Assembly: GCA_023375785.1 (NCBI GenBank)
Contig: SZWC01003923.1
Span: 66,460 to 130,459, forward strand
Origin: Penium margaritaceum
Lineage: Eukaryota > Streptophyta > Zygnematophyceae > Desmidiales > Peniaceae
Direction of reading: 5' to 3'
DNA length: 64,000 nt
Position 1 is the stretch's first letter. Each line of letters starts with the position of its first letter. Below the pieces are notes generated by a model, which worked only from the letters and a program-made list of their open reading frames with translations, had not been told where the DNA came from and searched no databases. Positions 44,061 through 55,412 of the stretch are shown piece by piece. The position numbers and the translations under genes were made by a program.

Positions 44061-45720
44061 CGGGGGGATGGAGAGCAGATACGTAAACCACTCCTTGTGG
44101 TGCGTCAGACTCTTAGTACACCCTGAGTCCTTGTAGCACGCCGGATCCGCCTTTTCCTTCTACGACATGTCAGACTTCGCCATGAAGAGGCGGTCGCGCA
44201 CCTCCTTGGCCATGTTCATGTTTCCAAAACGGCGCACGCCGGTCTGAATCTGCTACTACTACTATTCCTGCTGCTGACATTGCTATGTGTGTTGCTGTTG
44301 TTGCTCTGGAGATTACTGCTTTTGCTGCTGCTAATGCTCCTCCTTCTGGTCCCTCTTGAACTTGAAGCACTTTTTTTTGTAGTGTCCCTGTGTCTTGCAC
44401 ATGCCCTTCTTCTGACTTCTCTGCCGCCGGAACCCCTGCTACTGAAGGTTGCGTGAGTTTATAGCCATGAATTTGTTGACCTGGTATGGTCCTTGTCCAT
44501 GGCAAATATTTGGACAGGCATTGGATGGACTAGGCATGCACTGCTCCCTTGGAGTAAGTCCCCTAAGTCTGGTCCAGATAGACAAGGCATGCACTGCTCC
44601 TTTGGAGCAAGTCCCCTTGATCTTATCTGTATAGTACCGCCAGCAAACACTACGTAGGACAACTCCTTGTGTCTTAGGCATTCCAGATTTAATCTGTGGG
44701 GTGAGAGGTCACTGGGTTGAATCCCAGCCCGGTGACTAATCTTCTTTGTGACCAAGAGGGGGATACAAAGGTTCTAAGAGATATGTTAGAACATTCCAAG
44801 GTTTGTCCTAGTGGGTAGCACTACTTGGCAGTCACAAGAAGCGCCATGTAGGAAGGGGAGATGACACAATCCAGATTGCCCCAAAACTGGCTCATCTAAG
44901 GAGCCACTATGCGCCCAGGCTAGAAGTTGGCTGTACGACTGTAAGGAGCTGTTAGTTGCCTATCATTGAGTATAGTTCTTACCTTTGAGATTCCTAAAAG
45001 AGTTATCCACAAAGGCAGACACTAAAGAAGCATTGGTTGGTCTAAGCCCCAAGAGTTTGCTCCTCGCGTGAAAGTGACCAAGTACTAAGGACATAGTGCA
45101 AGGAAGTTATTCCTATGAATTTCTTAGTGTGGAACCCAGGCTCTCAGGGTGATATCACCTGTTGGTTGCAATACCAAGAGCAGTCAGCAAGAACTGTAAT
45201 GTTGAACCCGTTTTTGTTGCCTCAGGCAGGTTGACACCATCATCTTCTCCTCTTAAACATGAGGAATGCAGGATCCTTGCTCTCATACTTCTTGCACAAT
45301 GTGTCCTATCCCTCTTTTGTAGTAGTCTTGTTACTCACGTACTATAGATGCGGGTTGGAGATGGTGTTGACAAGCACCCTATAGGATAGCCTCTCTTCTT
45401 CTTCCACTCCTCATATGCAACCGTTGCACTTGTAGCTCAACTTGCATCTGTTGTACATTTTAACGGTGTTTTCCCTACCACCACCTCTAATGCGGCGTGC
45501 TTGTCGCCGCTCACCACCTCCCACAGGCACCTCTCCTCTGAATGGACACGAGTAAGTATCTTCCAAAACGTGAAGTTAGCACATTCTTCCAGCCTCTCCT
45601 AGGATTGGGCTACTGTTACCACGTCTCCTCTTGGGATTTTGAGCTTTGGTGATGCTTAACACTGCCCTTGAGTGGCGCCGCTACCCTTGCTACTGCTGTT
45701 GCTTCTGCTAGAAATCAGTC
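44061..45720 (-). pseudogene. CopA4 gag remnant, split by a CopB LTR
   Basis: The zinc-knuckle and glutamine-rich linker lie left of the LTR (about 44400-44240). The capsid-like part lies to its right (about 45700-45240, plus-strand phrase CATCATCTTCTCCTC). The interrupting LTR occupies 44474-45236. Some family sequence between the two halves is not represented. Confidence 0.8.
44474..45236 (+). repeat. Lone CopB LTR (763 bp) inside CopA4 gag
   Basis: It begins TGTTGACCTGG and ends GGTTGACA, so both termini are present. No CopB interior accompanies it, which fits a solo LTR left by LTR-LTR recombination. I see no target duplication (GAATT left, CCATC right). Confidence 0.88.
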
Positions 45721-46254
45721 TGACAGAAAGTAGACTCTAGAGGCCAACTGACTGGGCATTTGGAAAAATGGAGCCCAAAACTAAAAATTTCAGCTCAAAA
45801 ACTTCCAGATCAACCTATAAAACAGGGTCATCAGCAGGGGATTTTAAGGCATATGCCCTTTTGAAAACAGGATATGATGCTGCTACTTCTCCAACTCACA
45901 CCAGCCAGCTTGTAACGACGTTTCTCCCAAACATACCAATGGAATGCAAATGTTTTTGCACTAATGGAAAGCTTAGGAAAAATGATTCAATTAACATATG
46001 CTACTTTTTAAATTAAACAGAGAAAGGAGAGAGTTATGGTCATCACAAGGCTACAATCTTACTTAAAGAGAAGAGAGTAGCTTTGGCTGATGTTGTTTTG
46101 AGCATAACTCTCAATCCGACTGTTGGATCTTCAAAATCTCTGGCTCGATGGAAAGCTTGTCTTTTGAACTGGTCATGGTTTCACCCTAACCCGTTATTGT
46201 CAAAGTGACGGTGTGTGCTGGCTGAAAGTGGCAGAACTTGGCTCTGATACCAAG
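45721..46254 (-). other. CopA4 5' leader with primer-binding site
   Basis: The leader is collinear with the other CopA copies. The primer-site complement GGCTCTGATACCA (46240-46252) is an exact match to the initiator tRNA-Met 3' end as I recall it. No gene is seen. Confidence 0.85.
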
Positions 46255-46769
46255 TGTTGGAACTCAAGGAGAGAGGGAGCCTTGGAGCAGCATAAATGTG
46301 GAGTAGAAGGGCATCACTGGTGCTGAATAATAGTTATTGAATCACTCAAAATGATGGAGTACATATAGAGCTGGAGCTTGGGAAAGTCAGTCCTCTCAAA
46401 AGCCACACCACTTAGCCATGGAGGCTAAGGCTCACACAGTAGGGTCCATAATCTCACACAAGAGAGGAAATCAGCCTAGCAATCAGGCTGACCACTCACC
46501 CTCGACCTGGAGAGCTAGAAAATACTCTCATGGTATACTCCTAGTGGTCTCATAACTCATAATCCCATGGAGAATCGCCATGAGTCCATGGCTAGCACAC
46601 AAGGATCTTGCCACACCTAAAAAGCAAACAGAGGTACCTTTTTCTTGGTCAACACACTGTGACTGTGGAGGTATCTAGGATTTTTTTGGATATTTTTCTT
46701 ATCGGCTCTTGACCGTGGACCTCTTGGCTTTTTCTTTTCTCACGATAAGGCATGGAGCCATCTCCCATG
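46255..46769 (-). repeat. CopA4 5' LTR, left piece
   Basis: It starts TGTTGGAACTC beside the primer site and stops at CTCCCATG, where CopA5 is inserted. The last five bases CCATG (46765-46769) are the target duplication, seen as CCGTG at 52930-52934. Confidence 0.9.
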
Positions 46770-47506
46770 TTTTGGGAAAGGAACCATCCGGCTCAATTTC
46801 AGGTCCATAGGAGCAAGTTCCAGAGAGTACCACATTCCTGCTCCGATCCTCAATCCAACTTTACCATTGGAAACATCAGGTGGCAAAACGTCTATCGTTC
46901 AAGTTTGAGGCCGATCCAACAGTCGGATTGGGAGATATGAATTTTTGAAGTATTCGGGGTCATCGACTGCCGATATCCGGGTGACCATGGGCGATGGCTC
47001 CATGCCTTAGCCTGAGAAAAGAAAAAGGCAAGAGATCTAGGGTCAAGACCTGGTGGGAGAAATATCCAAAAAGGTTCTAGATTCTTGGGTTGCCATGTCA
47101 GAGTATTCTGACTGGGAGGAAAGTACCTCTCCTTACTTTTTAGGTGAGGTGAGATCCTTGTGTGCTTGCCATGGACACATGGCGATTCTCCATGGGATTG
47201 TGGGTTATGTGAGCACAAGGATTGTGCCATGAGAGCATTCTCTAGCTCTATAGGCCGTGTCTATGTGGTCAGCCTGATTGCTAGGCTGATTTCCTCCCTT
47301 GTGTGAGATTATGGACTCTAATGTGTGAGCCTTAGCCTCCATGACTAAGTGGTGTGGTTTGTGAGAGGACTGACTTGCCCAAGCTCTACCTTTATGTGTA
47401 CTCCATCATTACGAGAAATTTCATCACCATTCTTTAGCACAAGTGATGCCCTTCCAGTCCCACATGCTCGTTGCTCCAAGGCTCCCTCTCTCCCCCAGTT
47501 CCAACG
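46770..47506 (+). repeat. CopA5 5' LTR (737 bp)
   Basis: It begins TTTTGGGAAAGG (decayed TGTTGGGAAAGG) and ends TTCCAACG, immediately before the primer site. It holds the dyad GATCCAACAGTCGGATTGG near 46913-46931. Confidence 0.93.
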
Positions 47507-47508
47507 TT

Positions 47509-47521
47509 TGGTATCAGAGCC
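47509..47521 (+). other. CopA5 primer-binding site (initiator tRNA-Met 3' end)
   Basis: TGGTATCAGAGCC two bases inside the LTR is the standard plant LTR-element primer site complementary to the 3' end of initiator tRNA-Met. The same site is seen in reverse at 46240-46252 (CopA4) and 23982-23994 (CopA3). Confidence 0.9.
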
Positions 47522-48069
47522 AAGTGCTGCCACTTTCAGCCAGCACAGGCCGTCACTTTGAGAGTGATGGGTTGCGGTCAAAACTTCATCAGATATGAAA
47601 AAAGATCAAAGGATCTTCAATTCAACAGACAAGCTTTCCAACGAGCCCAGGATCGCAAATATCCAACGGTGGGATTGAGAGTTCTGCTCAAAATGAGCTC
47701 GGCCAGGGCTGCACCCTTCTCTTTGAGTAATACTATCGTCTTGTGATGACCATACCTCTCTCCTTTCTTTATCAAATATAGGAAGTAGCATATACCAATT
47801 GAAATAATTTTCCTAAGCTTTCCATTGATGCAAAAATATTTACATTCCATTAGTACATTTTGGGAGAAACGCCATTTACAATGTGGCTGGTGTGAGCTCG
47901 AGTAGGAGTAGAAGCATATCCTATTTTCAAAAGGGCATATCTCTAAAAACCCTTGTTGTTGACCTTGTTTTATGGATTGATCTGAGCTGCATTTTCCAGT
48001 GGTGGGCTCAGTTTTTCAAAATTCCATGTCTTCTGGCCTCTACAATCCCTTTGCTCAACATTTACAGGA
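47522..48069 (+). other. CopA5 5' leader
   Basis: This is non-coding leader shared by all CopA copies. It includes the dyad ATCCAACGGTGGGATTGAG (47659-47677), which echoes the one in the LTR. No gene is seen. Confidence 0.75.
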
Positions 48070-48890
48070 GTCAAGCCCTTGGAGAGGCTGGAAGGACGCG
48101 CCAACTTCACGTTTTGGAAGATCCATACCCGCCTCCTTTTTTAGGAGAGGGGCTCGTGGGAGGTGGTGAGCGGAAACGAGCGCAATCTGCCTCCATAGGC
48201 AAAAGGCATCACCGCAGTAGAGGAGAGGCAAGCCTACAGGCTGCTTATCAACACCATCTCCAACTCGCATCTTAAGTACGTGAGTGACAAGCCGACTGCA
48301 GACAAGAGGTGGGACACGTTCTGCAAGAAGTATGAGAGCAAGGATCCTGAATTCCTTATGCTTTTGGAGGCGAAGATAATGGCATTGAAAATGCAGGGTG
48401 GCGAAGGGATGGAGGCGTACTTAGATTGGGCAAAGGTGCTGGCGAAGCAGCTGAAAGCGGCCGGCAACCTTGTGGAAGACACGCGCTTTGTCCTCCTCTT
48501 GCAGAGGGGACTCCCAACAAGCTATGACACGGTGCGAGAGATGTTAGAGTACCAGCCGACTCTCGACCTCGACTTCATCTGCACGTACGTGGTGCAGGTA
48601 GAACTGCGTCGCAATGCAACATAGTGCAATGGCGGCAGCAGCAGCGGTGAAGCAGCTTTCATGGCCATGGACTCGTAACCACCAGCAGGAGCAGTCTGGC
48701 TAGCAGAGAGGCAAGAAGAAGGGCAAGTGCCACTATTTCCAGAAAGAGGGGCACTACAAGAAAGAGTGCTTCAAGTTCAAGAGGGACCAAAAGGAGCAGC
48801 AGCAGCAGCAGCAAAAGCAGCAGTCTCCACAGCAACAGCAGCAACAGTTACAGCAATGTCAGCAGCAGCAACAGCAGCGGAACCAAACCG
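48070..48890 (+). pseudogene. CopA5 gag remnant
   Basis: The capsid-like domain (about 48090-48620) includes KRWDTFCKKYESKDPEFLM and MALKMQGGEGMEAYLDWAK. The zinc knuckle lies about 48725-48775 (CHYFQKEGHYKKECF, first CX2C partly changed). It is followed by a glutamine-rich run encoded by CAG repeats (48800-48885). Gag would assemble the particle. The copia gag is joined to pol in one frame in most family members. The remnant is broken. Confidence 0.87.
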
Positions 48891-51800
48891 GCATGCATCA
48901 TTTTGGCAACATGAACGTCGCCAAGGAGGTGCGCGACCACCTCTTCATGGCAAAGTCTGACATGTCGCAGAAGGAAAAGGCGGATCTAGCATGGTACAAG
49001 GACTCGAGGTGTACCAAGAGTCTGACGTACCACAAGGAGTGGTTTACGCAGCTGCCCCCCATTCCTCCCCGTTCGATTGCTTTGGGTGATGATCATGTGA
49101 TGTATGTTGAGGGGATTGCGATTGTACAGATGTGGTTGGAGACCCCGCGTGGCATTGAAGTAGGAGTGTTCCATGGCGTGCTGTATGTGCCTAATGCTGC
49201 CTTCAACCTTCTCTTAGTGTCCTCTCTCACCAACACAGGACTACGTCTCGTCTTTGACGATGACTATGGCTACATCCTCGACAAGGAAACAAAAAAGGAG
49301 TTCGCCACGTTGGTGAAAGAAGGCGATATGTATCGCCTACAAGGAGCGACCAAGATCCTGCAGGAGGAGAGCCTTGCAGTAGTGGTGCAAGCCACAGATG
49401 GCAAAATGTGGCATGCGCGCTACAGCCACATCGGCATGCACGCCTTATAGCAACTTCAAACAAAGCAGATGGTGCGTGACTTGCCCATCATCTCTAACTT
49501 ATAGCAACAGTTGTGCATCGGCTCTTTGAAGGGGAAGCAGCATCGCGAGGCGTTCTCTGGAGTAGGAGCGCGCGTGAAGGAGGTGCTGGAGCTGGTCCAC
49601 ACAGACTTGTGTGGCCTGATGCAGACCCAGAGCTCTGGAGGCTCTATGTATTTTCTCACCTTCATTGGTGATTTCAGCCGTTACACTGCTGTATACTTCC
49701 TTTCCTCCAAGGAACAATGCTTTGACAGGTTCAAGGAGTTTAAGGCCATGGTGGAGAACCAGACTGGCAAGAAAATCAAGGCGCAGCGCAGCGACCGCGG
49801 TGGAGAGTACCTGAGCAAGGAGTTCCAGGATTACCTCCCAGCTGCAGGCATCAAGTTGCTGCACACCGCGCCATACTCGTCGCAGCAGATTGGCATAGCA
49901 GAACGCGCCAACCACACCATTGTTGAGTCGGCACGCTCCATGCTGCACGCGGCTCGGCTCACCTACGACTTTTGGGCAGGAGCACTAAGCAGTGCGGTTT
50001 ACATCAATAAGCACAGTCCAACCAAGGCCCTTGAGCAGATGACGCCGTACGAGGCCTGGTTCAGTAAGAAGCTGAGCGTGGGTCATCTTCGCGCGTTTGG
50101 CAGCTTGGCACTCATGCACGTGCCAAAGCACAAGCGGCAAAAGTGGGAAGCGAAGAGCACACAGATGCTGATGATTAAGTACGAAGTGGCAAGCAAGGTG
50201 TATCCCCTCTACGAGTCGGATAGAGGCAATGTCATCATCTCCAGTGATGTCGTCTTCAATGAGAGCAACGTCATCATTACCAACATTGTCTGTAAAGAGC
50301 CTGCGGAAGCAACAGTTGATGAGGCAATGGGAGCAGACATCCTTCCTGACCCAGTCTCTCCTGATCCTTCCTCCACTGTGACAATGGGAGAACCAGTCTA
50401 CTCTCCCATGTCTGATGCAGCAGATACAACAGCCTCATTGGCAGAAGCAGAGGAAGAAGATGCACCACCATCAACAGGAGCAGTTTTATCGGGAGCACCG
50501 CGTCAGCCGCTTGCTAAGGCTCTAGCACCAGGTCGGAGGTACCCTCTCAGGTTGCGCTACAAGCTTGGTGAGCACGGGCATTTCTGGATGCTCCTGAAAC
50601 CAAACCAAATGATCGTCGTTGTTGCAACAGACTCTGATGGGCCACCGTTGTACAAGGAGGCCATAGCATCACAAGATGTGGCACATTGGGCGCAAGCTAT
50701 GCAGCAGGATATACAGTCGCAGCTCGACAACGGTACGTGGGAGCTGATTGAGCGTCCACCTGGACGTAAGGTGATCAAGTTCAAGTGGGTGTTCAAGAAG
50801 TGGGGAGCAGATGGCAACCTGGAAAAATACTAGGCAAGGCTGGTCACCAAGGGCTACTCACAGCAGGAAGGCATTAACTATACGGAAACCTTTGCTCCTG
50901 TCGCAAAGTTTGCCTCTATGCGTACGCTCCTTTCCTATGCAGCAGCACATGACTTTGAGGTCCACCACATGGACGTCAAGACGGCGCACCTGAACGGTGA
51001 CCTAGAGGAGGAGATTTACATGGAGCAGCCGGAGGGGTTTGTCATGGTTGGCCAGGAGCACCTGGTTTGCAAGATGTAGAAGTCGCTCTACGGCCTCAAG
51101 CAAGCATCGCGTGCTTGGAACCAGAAGTTGGATGCGGCGTTGCAGTGCATGGGGTTTGAGCGCAGCGAGTGTGACTATAACGTCTATCGATGGCAGCATG
51201 GTCATGAGGTGCTCATCATCATCTTGGATGACATGCTCCTCCTTTCCAACAGCATGTCTGTAATGCAAGAGTTCAAGAGGTCGTGCAGGAGCGCTTCCAG
51301 ATGTCTGATCTCAGGGAGGCATCATCCTTTCTCAATATCCAGATCACGCGTGACTGCAAATCACGCTCTCTCTCACTACAGAAGAGCCGCTACATCAAGG
51401 ATTTCTTGCAGCAGTTCGGCATGGAAGAGGCAAAATCCATCAGCACACCACTGGAGACGCGGCAGTACCGCGTGAGCTTCAATGGAGAAGCAAATGTAGC
51501 TGAGCGGCAAAGGTACTAGAGCGCCATCGGCAGCCTCATGTACCTGATGGTTGCAACCAGGCCGAACCTTGCACAGGCTGTTAACGCGGTTAGCCGGCAC
51601 ATGGCAAACCCCGGACCTGAGCACCAGAAGGTAGTGAGGTCGATCTTCCGCTACCTTGCTGGAACCATCAGCATCGGCATCACCTACAACGGCAACGACA
51701 ACAACATCATCGGCTACATAGACGCTGATTGGGCTTCAAACGCTGAGGACTGCAACTCCATCTCTAGACATGTGTTCCTCATGAATGCTCGGGCCATCAG

Positions 51801-52173
51801 CTGGTCCAACAAGCAATAGGTAGTCGTGGCCGCCTTAAGCACGAAAGCTGAGTACGTCTCTCTCAGCTTTGGAGCCGGGGAAGCAGTTCGGCTTCAGCGT
51901 CTCATGGCAAAGATGAGTGGGAGTGCAGCAGTTCCTGTTCCTATGCACGTCCACAACCAGCGCGCAATCGCACTCACCAAGAATCCAAAGCACCATGCAC
52001 ACACCAAGCACATAGACATCGCATATCACTTCATCAGGCACATGGTGCAGGAGGGTGCTATCAAGTTGGAGTTTACTCCAACCAGCAAGCAGGTCGCTGA
52101 TTTCTGCACCAAGCCAGCGACCAGTGAGAAGCAGCAGTTCTGCATGAAGACATGTGGACTCAGCCCACTCTGA
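48891..52173 (+). pseudogene. CopA5 pol remnant
   Basis: The protease region is about 48960-49330, including YKDSRCTKSLT at the catalytic DSG position. Pre-integrase is about 49400-49540. The integrase core (about 49570-50000) has LVHTDLCGLMQT, QRSDRGGEYLSKEF and IGIAERANHT, giving D, D and E. A serine-rich linker with PGRRYPLRLRYKLG follows near 50530-50570. RT (about 50640-51480) includes FKWVFKKWGADG, and RNase H (about 51490-52173) ends TCGLSPL, the natural C-terminus. The longest open run is 440 codons (integrase to RT start). Confidence 0.9.
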
Positions 52174-52180
52174 CTGCGGC

Positions 52181-52192
52181 AAAGTGGGAGAT
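52181..52192 (+). other. CopA5 polypurine tract
   Basis: AAAGTGGGAGAT directly precedes the 3' LTR start TGTTGGGAAAGG. The same tract adjoins the LTR in CopA4 and CopA8 in reverse. It primes plus-strand synthesis in this family. Confidence 0.8.
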
Positions 52193-52929
52193 TGTTGGGA
52201 AAGGAACCATCTGGCTCAGTTTCAAGTCAACAGGAGCAAGTTCCATGAAAGTACCAGATGCCTTCTCCGATCGTCAGTCCAACTCCACCATTTGAAACAC
52301 CACGTGGCAAAATGTCTACGGTCTAGGTTTGAGGCCGATCCAACGGTCGGATTGGGAGATATGAATTTCAAAAGTATTCGGGGTCATCGACTGCCGATAT
52401 CCGGGTGACCATGGGCGATGGCTCCATGCCTTAGCCTGAGAAAAGAAAAACGCAAGACATCCAGGGTCAAGACCTGATGGGACAAATATCCAAAAAGGTC
52501 TTAGATTCTTGGGTTGCCTTGTCAGAGTGTGCTTACTAGGAAAAAAATACCTCTCCTTACTTTTTAGGTGATGTGAGATCCTTGTGTGCTAGCCATGGAC
52601 ACATGGCGATTCTCCATGGAATTGTGGGTTATGTGAGTACTAGGAGTGTGCCATGAGAGCATTCTCAAGCTCTTTAGGCGGTGTGTGAGTGGTCAGCCTG
52701 ATTGTTAGGCTGATTTCCTCTCTTGTGTGAGATTAAGGACTCTAATGTGTGAGCTTTAGCTTCCATGGCTAAGTGGTGTGGCTTGTGAGAGAGCTGAGTT
52801 GCCCAAGCTCTAGCTTTATATGTATTTCATCATTTAAAGTTATTTAACAACCATGCTTCAGCACAAATGATGCCCTTCTAGTTCCACATGATCGTTGCTC
52901 TAAGGCTCCCTCTCTCCCTCGTTCCAACA
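52193..52929 (+). repeat. CopA5 3' LTR (737 bp)
   Basis: TGTTGGGAAAGG...GTTCCAACA, the cleanest CopA LTR ends in the window, followed by the target duplication CCGTG (52930-52934). Confidence 0.94.
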
Positions 52930-52934
52930 CCGTG

Positions 52935-53151
52935 GTCACCCAGATACCGGCAGTCGATGACTCCGGAACCTTCGAAAATTCATATCTCCCATTCTGACCG
53001 GTGGATCAGCATGAAACTTATATCGCGAACATTTTTCTAGGTGATATTTCCAAAGTTGTAGTCAAATTCACATTCGGACTAGGCATCGAGTTTTTTTATG
53101 GATCTTTTTCCTATGGACCTGAAACTGAGCTGGATGGCTCCTTTCCCAACA
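52935..53151 (-). repeat. CopA4 5' LTR, right piece
   Basis: It resumes the minus-oriented LTR at GTCACCCAGATACCGG and ends TTTCCCAACA. Together with 46255-46769 it makes about 732 bp, the normal CopA LTR length, confirming that CopA5 split one LTR. Confidence 0.9.
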
Positions 53152-53202
53152 AGTCTTGTAACATTAGTGTATGCGTCAAAGCTTGTCCACCTCCAAGGTA
53201 TC

Positions 53203-53681
53203 ACACATGCATGAAAGGCTTATGAAAATCTTGCACGTATATACCCATCAATGGCTTGCATCTTGGAGCACCCATTAGCTCCATCAGCTCCATCTACTCC
53301 ATCTACTCCATCAGCTCCAACGGCAGGTGCAGGCACTAAGCGAACAATGGCCAAGGATAAGCTATGTCTTTGGAGGTACGACCGTTGGGTCCCAACCAGG
53401 ACAAACTATGCCCATACAGGCAAGACCCTGGGTTTGCTAGTGTGCGTTCCTATCTATTTGCACGTGATCAACGGCTAAGGGATAAGCGACGGATCTGCAC
53501 CTTCTAAAGCGGTAGTAGACAACAGCCTACATCCGCGTACATTAGCCTCAACAAAGCACAGAAACAAGGAAGCAATATGATGACACCTGTGACGCTCAAT
53601 CTCGAGCAGGTCAATGGTGGGATGGTACACATGCATGAAAGGCTTATGAAAAGCTTGCACGTGTATACCCATCAATGGCTC
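53203..53681 (+). repeat. Direct duplication in CopB4 gag/leader (offset 424 bp)
   Basis: A stretch of about 55 bases beginning ACACATGCATGAAAGGCTTA at 53203 recurs at 53627 with two or three differences. Between the copies lie CopB leader (with CTCCATCTACTCCATC units, 53285-53322) and a gag start. The arrangement suggests duplication or recombination between two CopB copies. Confidence 0.8.
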
Positions 53682-55412
53682 TCGCAAATCACATATTCAT
53701 CCTTCAAAGGCTGATTTTGATGAGGGTGAGCCAGGGAGAGTCAATACGGGACTTCCTATTGCAGTTTGAAGGATTGCAATAGTAAGTGAAAAAAATGAAC
53801 GGGAAAACCAACACCGACATGCAGGCTAGGATTCTCCTCATGACACTACCTTAAAGCTGGGGTCCTTTGATCACCGTCTTTGGCGGTTGGAATGAGGAGG
53901 ATTTGAGGCATGATGTAGAGTCCGAGTCTGAGTGCAACGAGGCCATGCGTGCCAGCGGTAGTGAGGCTAACATTTCAGCCTATGCTGCATAGTACGGTGG
54001 TCATGGCAAGAACTCCTTTTCTAGTCACAGCGGCAACGGAAGCGATGGCGGTGGAGCAAAAGGCCATGGTGGTGGTGGAAAGGGTTCAAAGCATCCTGGG
54101 AAGAGCCATAACTTTGGCAAGCTTGGGCATTGGGCACGAAAGTGTAGGGCTGCCAAGAAGGAGGATAGAGATCATGTTGGTAGAAACTAGGGTTAAGGTT
54201 AGGGAAAGAAGGATTGGACAAACATGATGGCTGAGAGCGTGTCGGCAACCAAGGAAGTGGTAGTGCTCAAGTGAGGAGACCACAGGCTCGACTCTGGCAT
54301 GAGCCACCTCTTTTGAAGGAAGAAGGATGGGTTCATCTCCATTGGGATTCTGAATGACGCTTCAGTTGTCTCAACGGCAGCCTTGTCGATGTGCAAGGCG
54401 AGGGAGATATGCTGATTAGCATCAATGTCAACAGTATTTGAAAAGACTTGAAGCTAGAGAATGTCGTCTATATGTTGTCGTTTGCGGCAAACCTGTTGTC
54501 GGTGTCCAAAATCACAAACCACAATATGACGGTCATCCTCACCCAGGAGGAGGCCGTGATCGTTAAGAACGAGGACATCAAGATCTCTTATCCCAAGGGG
54601 AGTCTTGTCGCACAAGTCCAAAATGTTAATGGACTCTACATGCTGTAAACAAAGCTCCTTGAGAGTATGAATAAGGGATATGCGGCGGGTGAAGAGCCCA
54701 AGTCTCCAAAGCCTGATGTTGTACCACAGGCCGTCACCATGCCGTTCACCTCCACCGACAGAGATGCTGAGTTGTGGCAGAGGTGGCTTGGCCATGTGGC
54801 AAACAGCACACTACAAGCCAAGAGGCAACACGAAGTGGTTCAAGGAATGGAAAGATCCATGGACAAGGATGAGGGAAAGTGGGAAAAGTTGTGTGAGCCA
54901 TGCCTCTGAGGCAAGACAAAGAGAAAGCCCTTTGAGCGTACTTGGCAACGTATGGCAGCAATCGTGATGATCCCTCAAACAGTTGCAACAAGTATTTCCT
55001 CACTTTCATTGATGATCATATTCAAAAGATGTGGATCTACTTCATCAAGACAAAACGAGAGGTGAAGGAGAAGCTGCAAGAGTTTGTCTCTACGCTAGAA
55101 CACAAGACAAACAAGAAGGTCAAGGCACTGCGTACGGACAACAGTGGTGAGTACGAGGCATGTAAAGGCTGGTTGAGCCAATACGGCATCAACAACCAGA
55201 CCACCACGCTTTATACCCTCCAGAGTAATGAACTTGTTGAGTAGATGAACTAGACTATACTCGGCATGACACAAAGCATGCCTTTTAATGCCAAACTCCC
55301 ACCTCGCTTCTGGGCTGAAAGTACAAGAACTGCTTGCTACCTTGTAAATCTCACTCCGGCCGTTGCGCTTGGAAGGCGTAGTAAGAAGTATCAAGAAAAC
55401 TAGCTCATGACA

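Larger units (their letters stand above)
46770..52929 (+). mobile_element. CopA5, structurally complete Ty1/copia element
   Basis: The element is 6160 bp with two LTRs of identical length (737 bp), primer site, leader, gag, pol, polypurine tract and target duplication CCATG/CCGTG. It is the best-preserved CopA here and the youngest layer of the nest, sitting inside the LTR of CopA4 in the opposite orientation. All structural parts are in place, but the coding region is broken by roughly half a dozen breaks. The LTRs differ at very roughly a tenth of positions by eye, which argues for considerable age despite its being the last arrival. Confidence 0.93.
40370..53151 (-). mobile_element. CopA4, Ty1/copia element interrupted by CopA5 and a CopB LTR
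   Basis: Minus strand. The 3' LTR is 40370-41109, the interior 41110-46254, and the 5' LTR is in two pieces (46255-46769 and 52935-53151) split by CopA5. Target duplications flanking it are ATTCT (40365-40369) and AGTCT (53152-53156), one mismatch, both within CopB4 gag. The gag region also contains a lone CopB LTR. The coding part is broken many times. Confidence 0.9.

Noticed and set aside
48795-48890. CRISPR-like or satellite array
   Set aside because: The CAG/CTG runs here and at 2990-3080 and 62250-62330 encode the glutamine-rich linker of gag; there are no spacers.
53275-53322. CTCCATCTACTCCATC units as a minisatellite
   Set aside because: Only a few units, confined to the CopB leader and shared with CopB3; it is part of the element.
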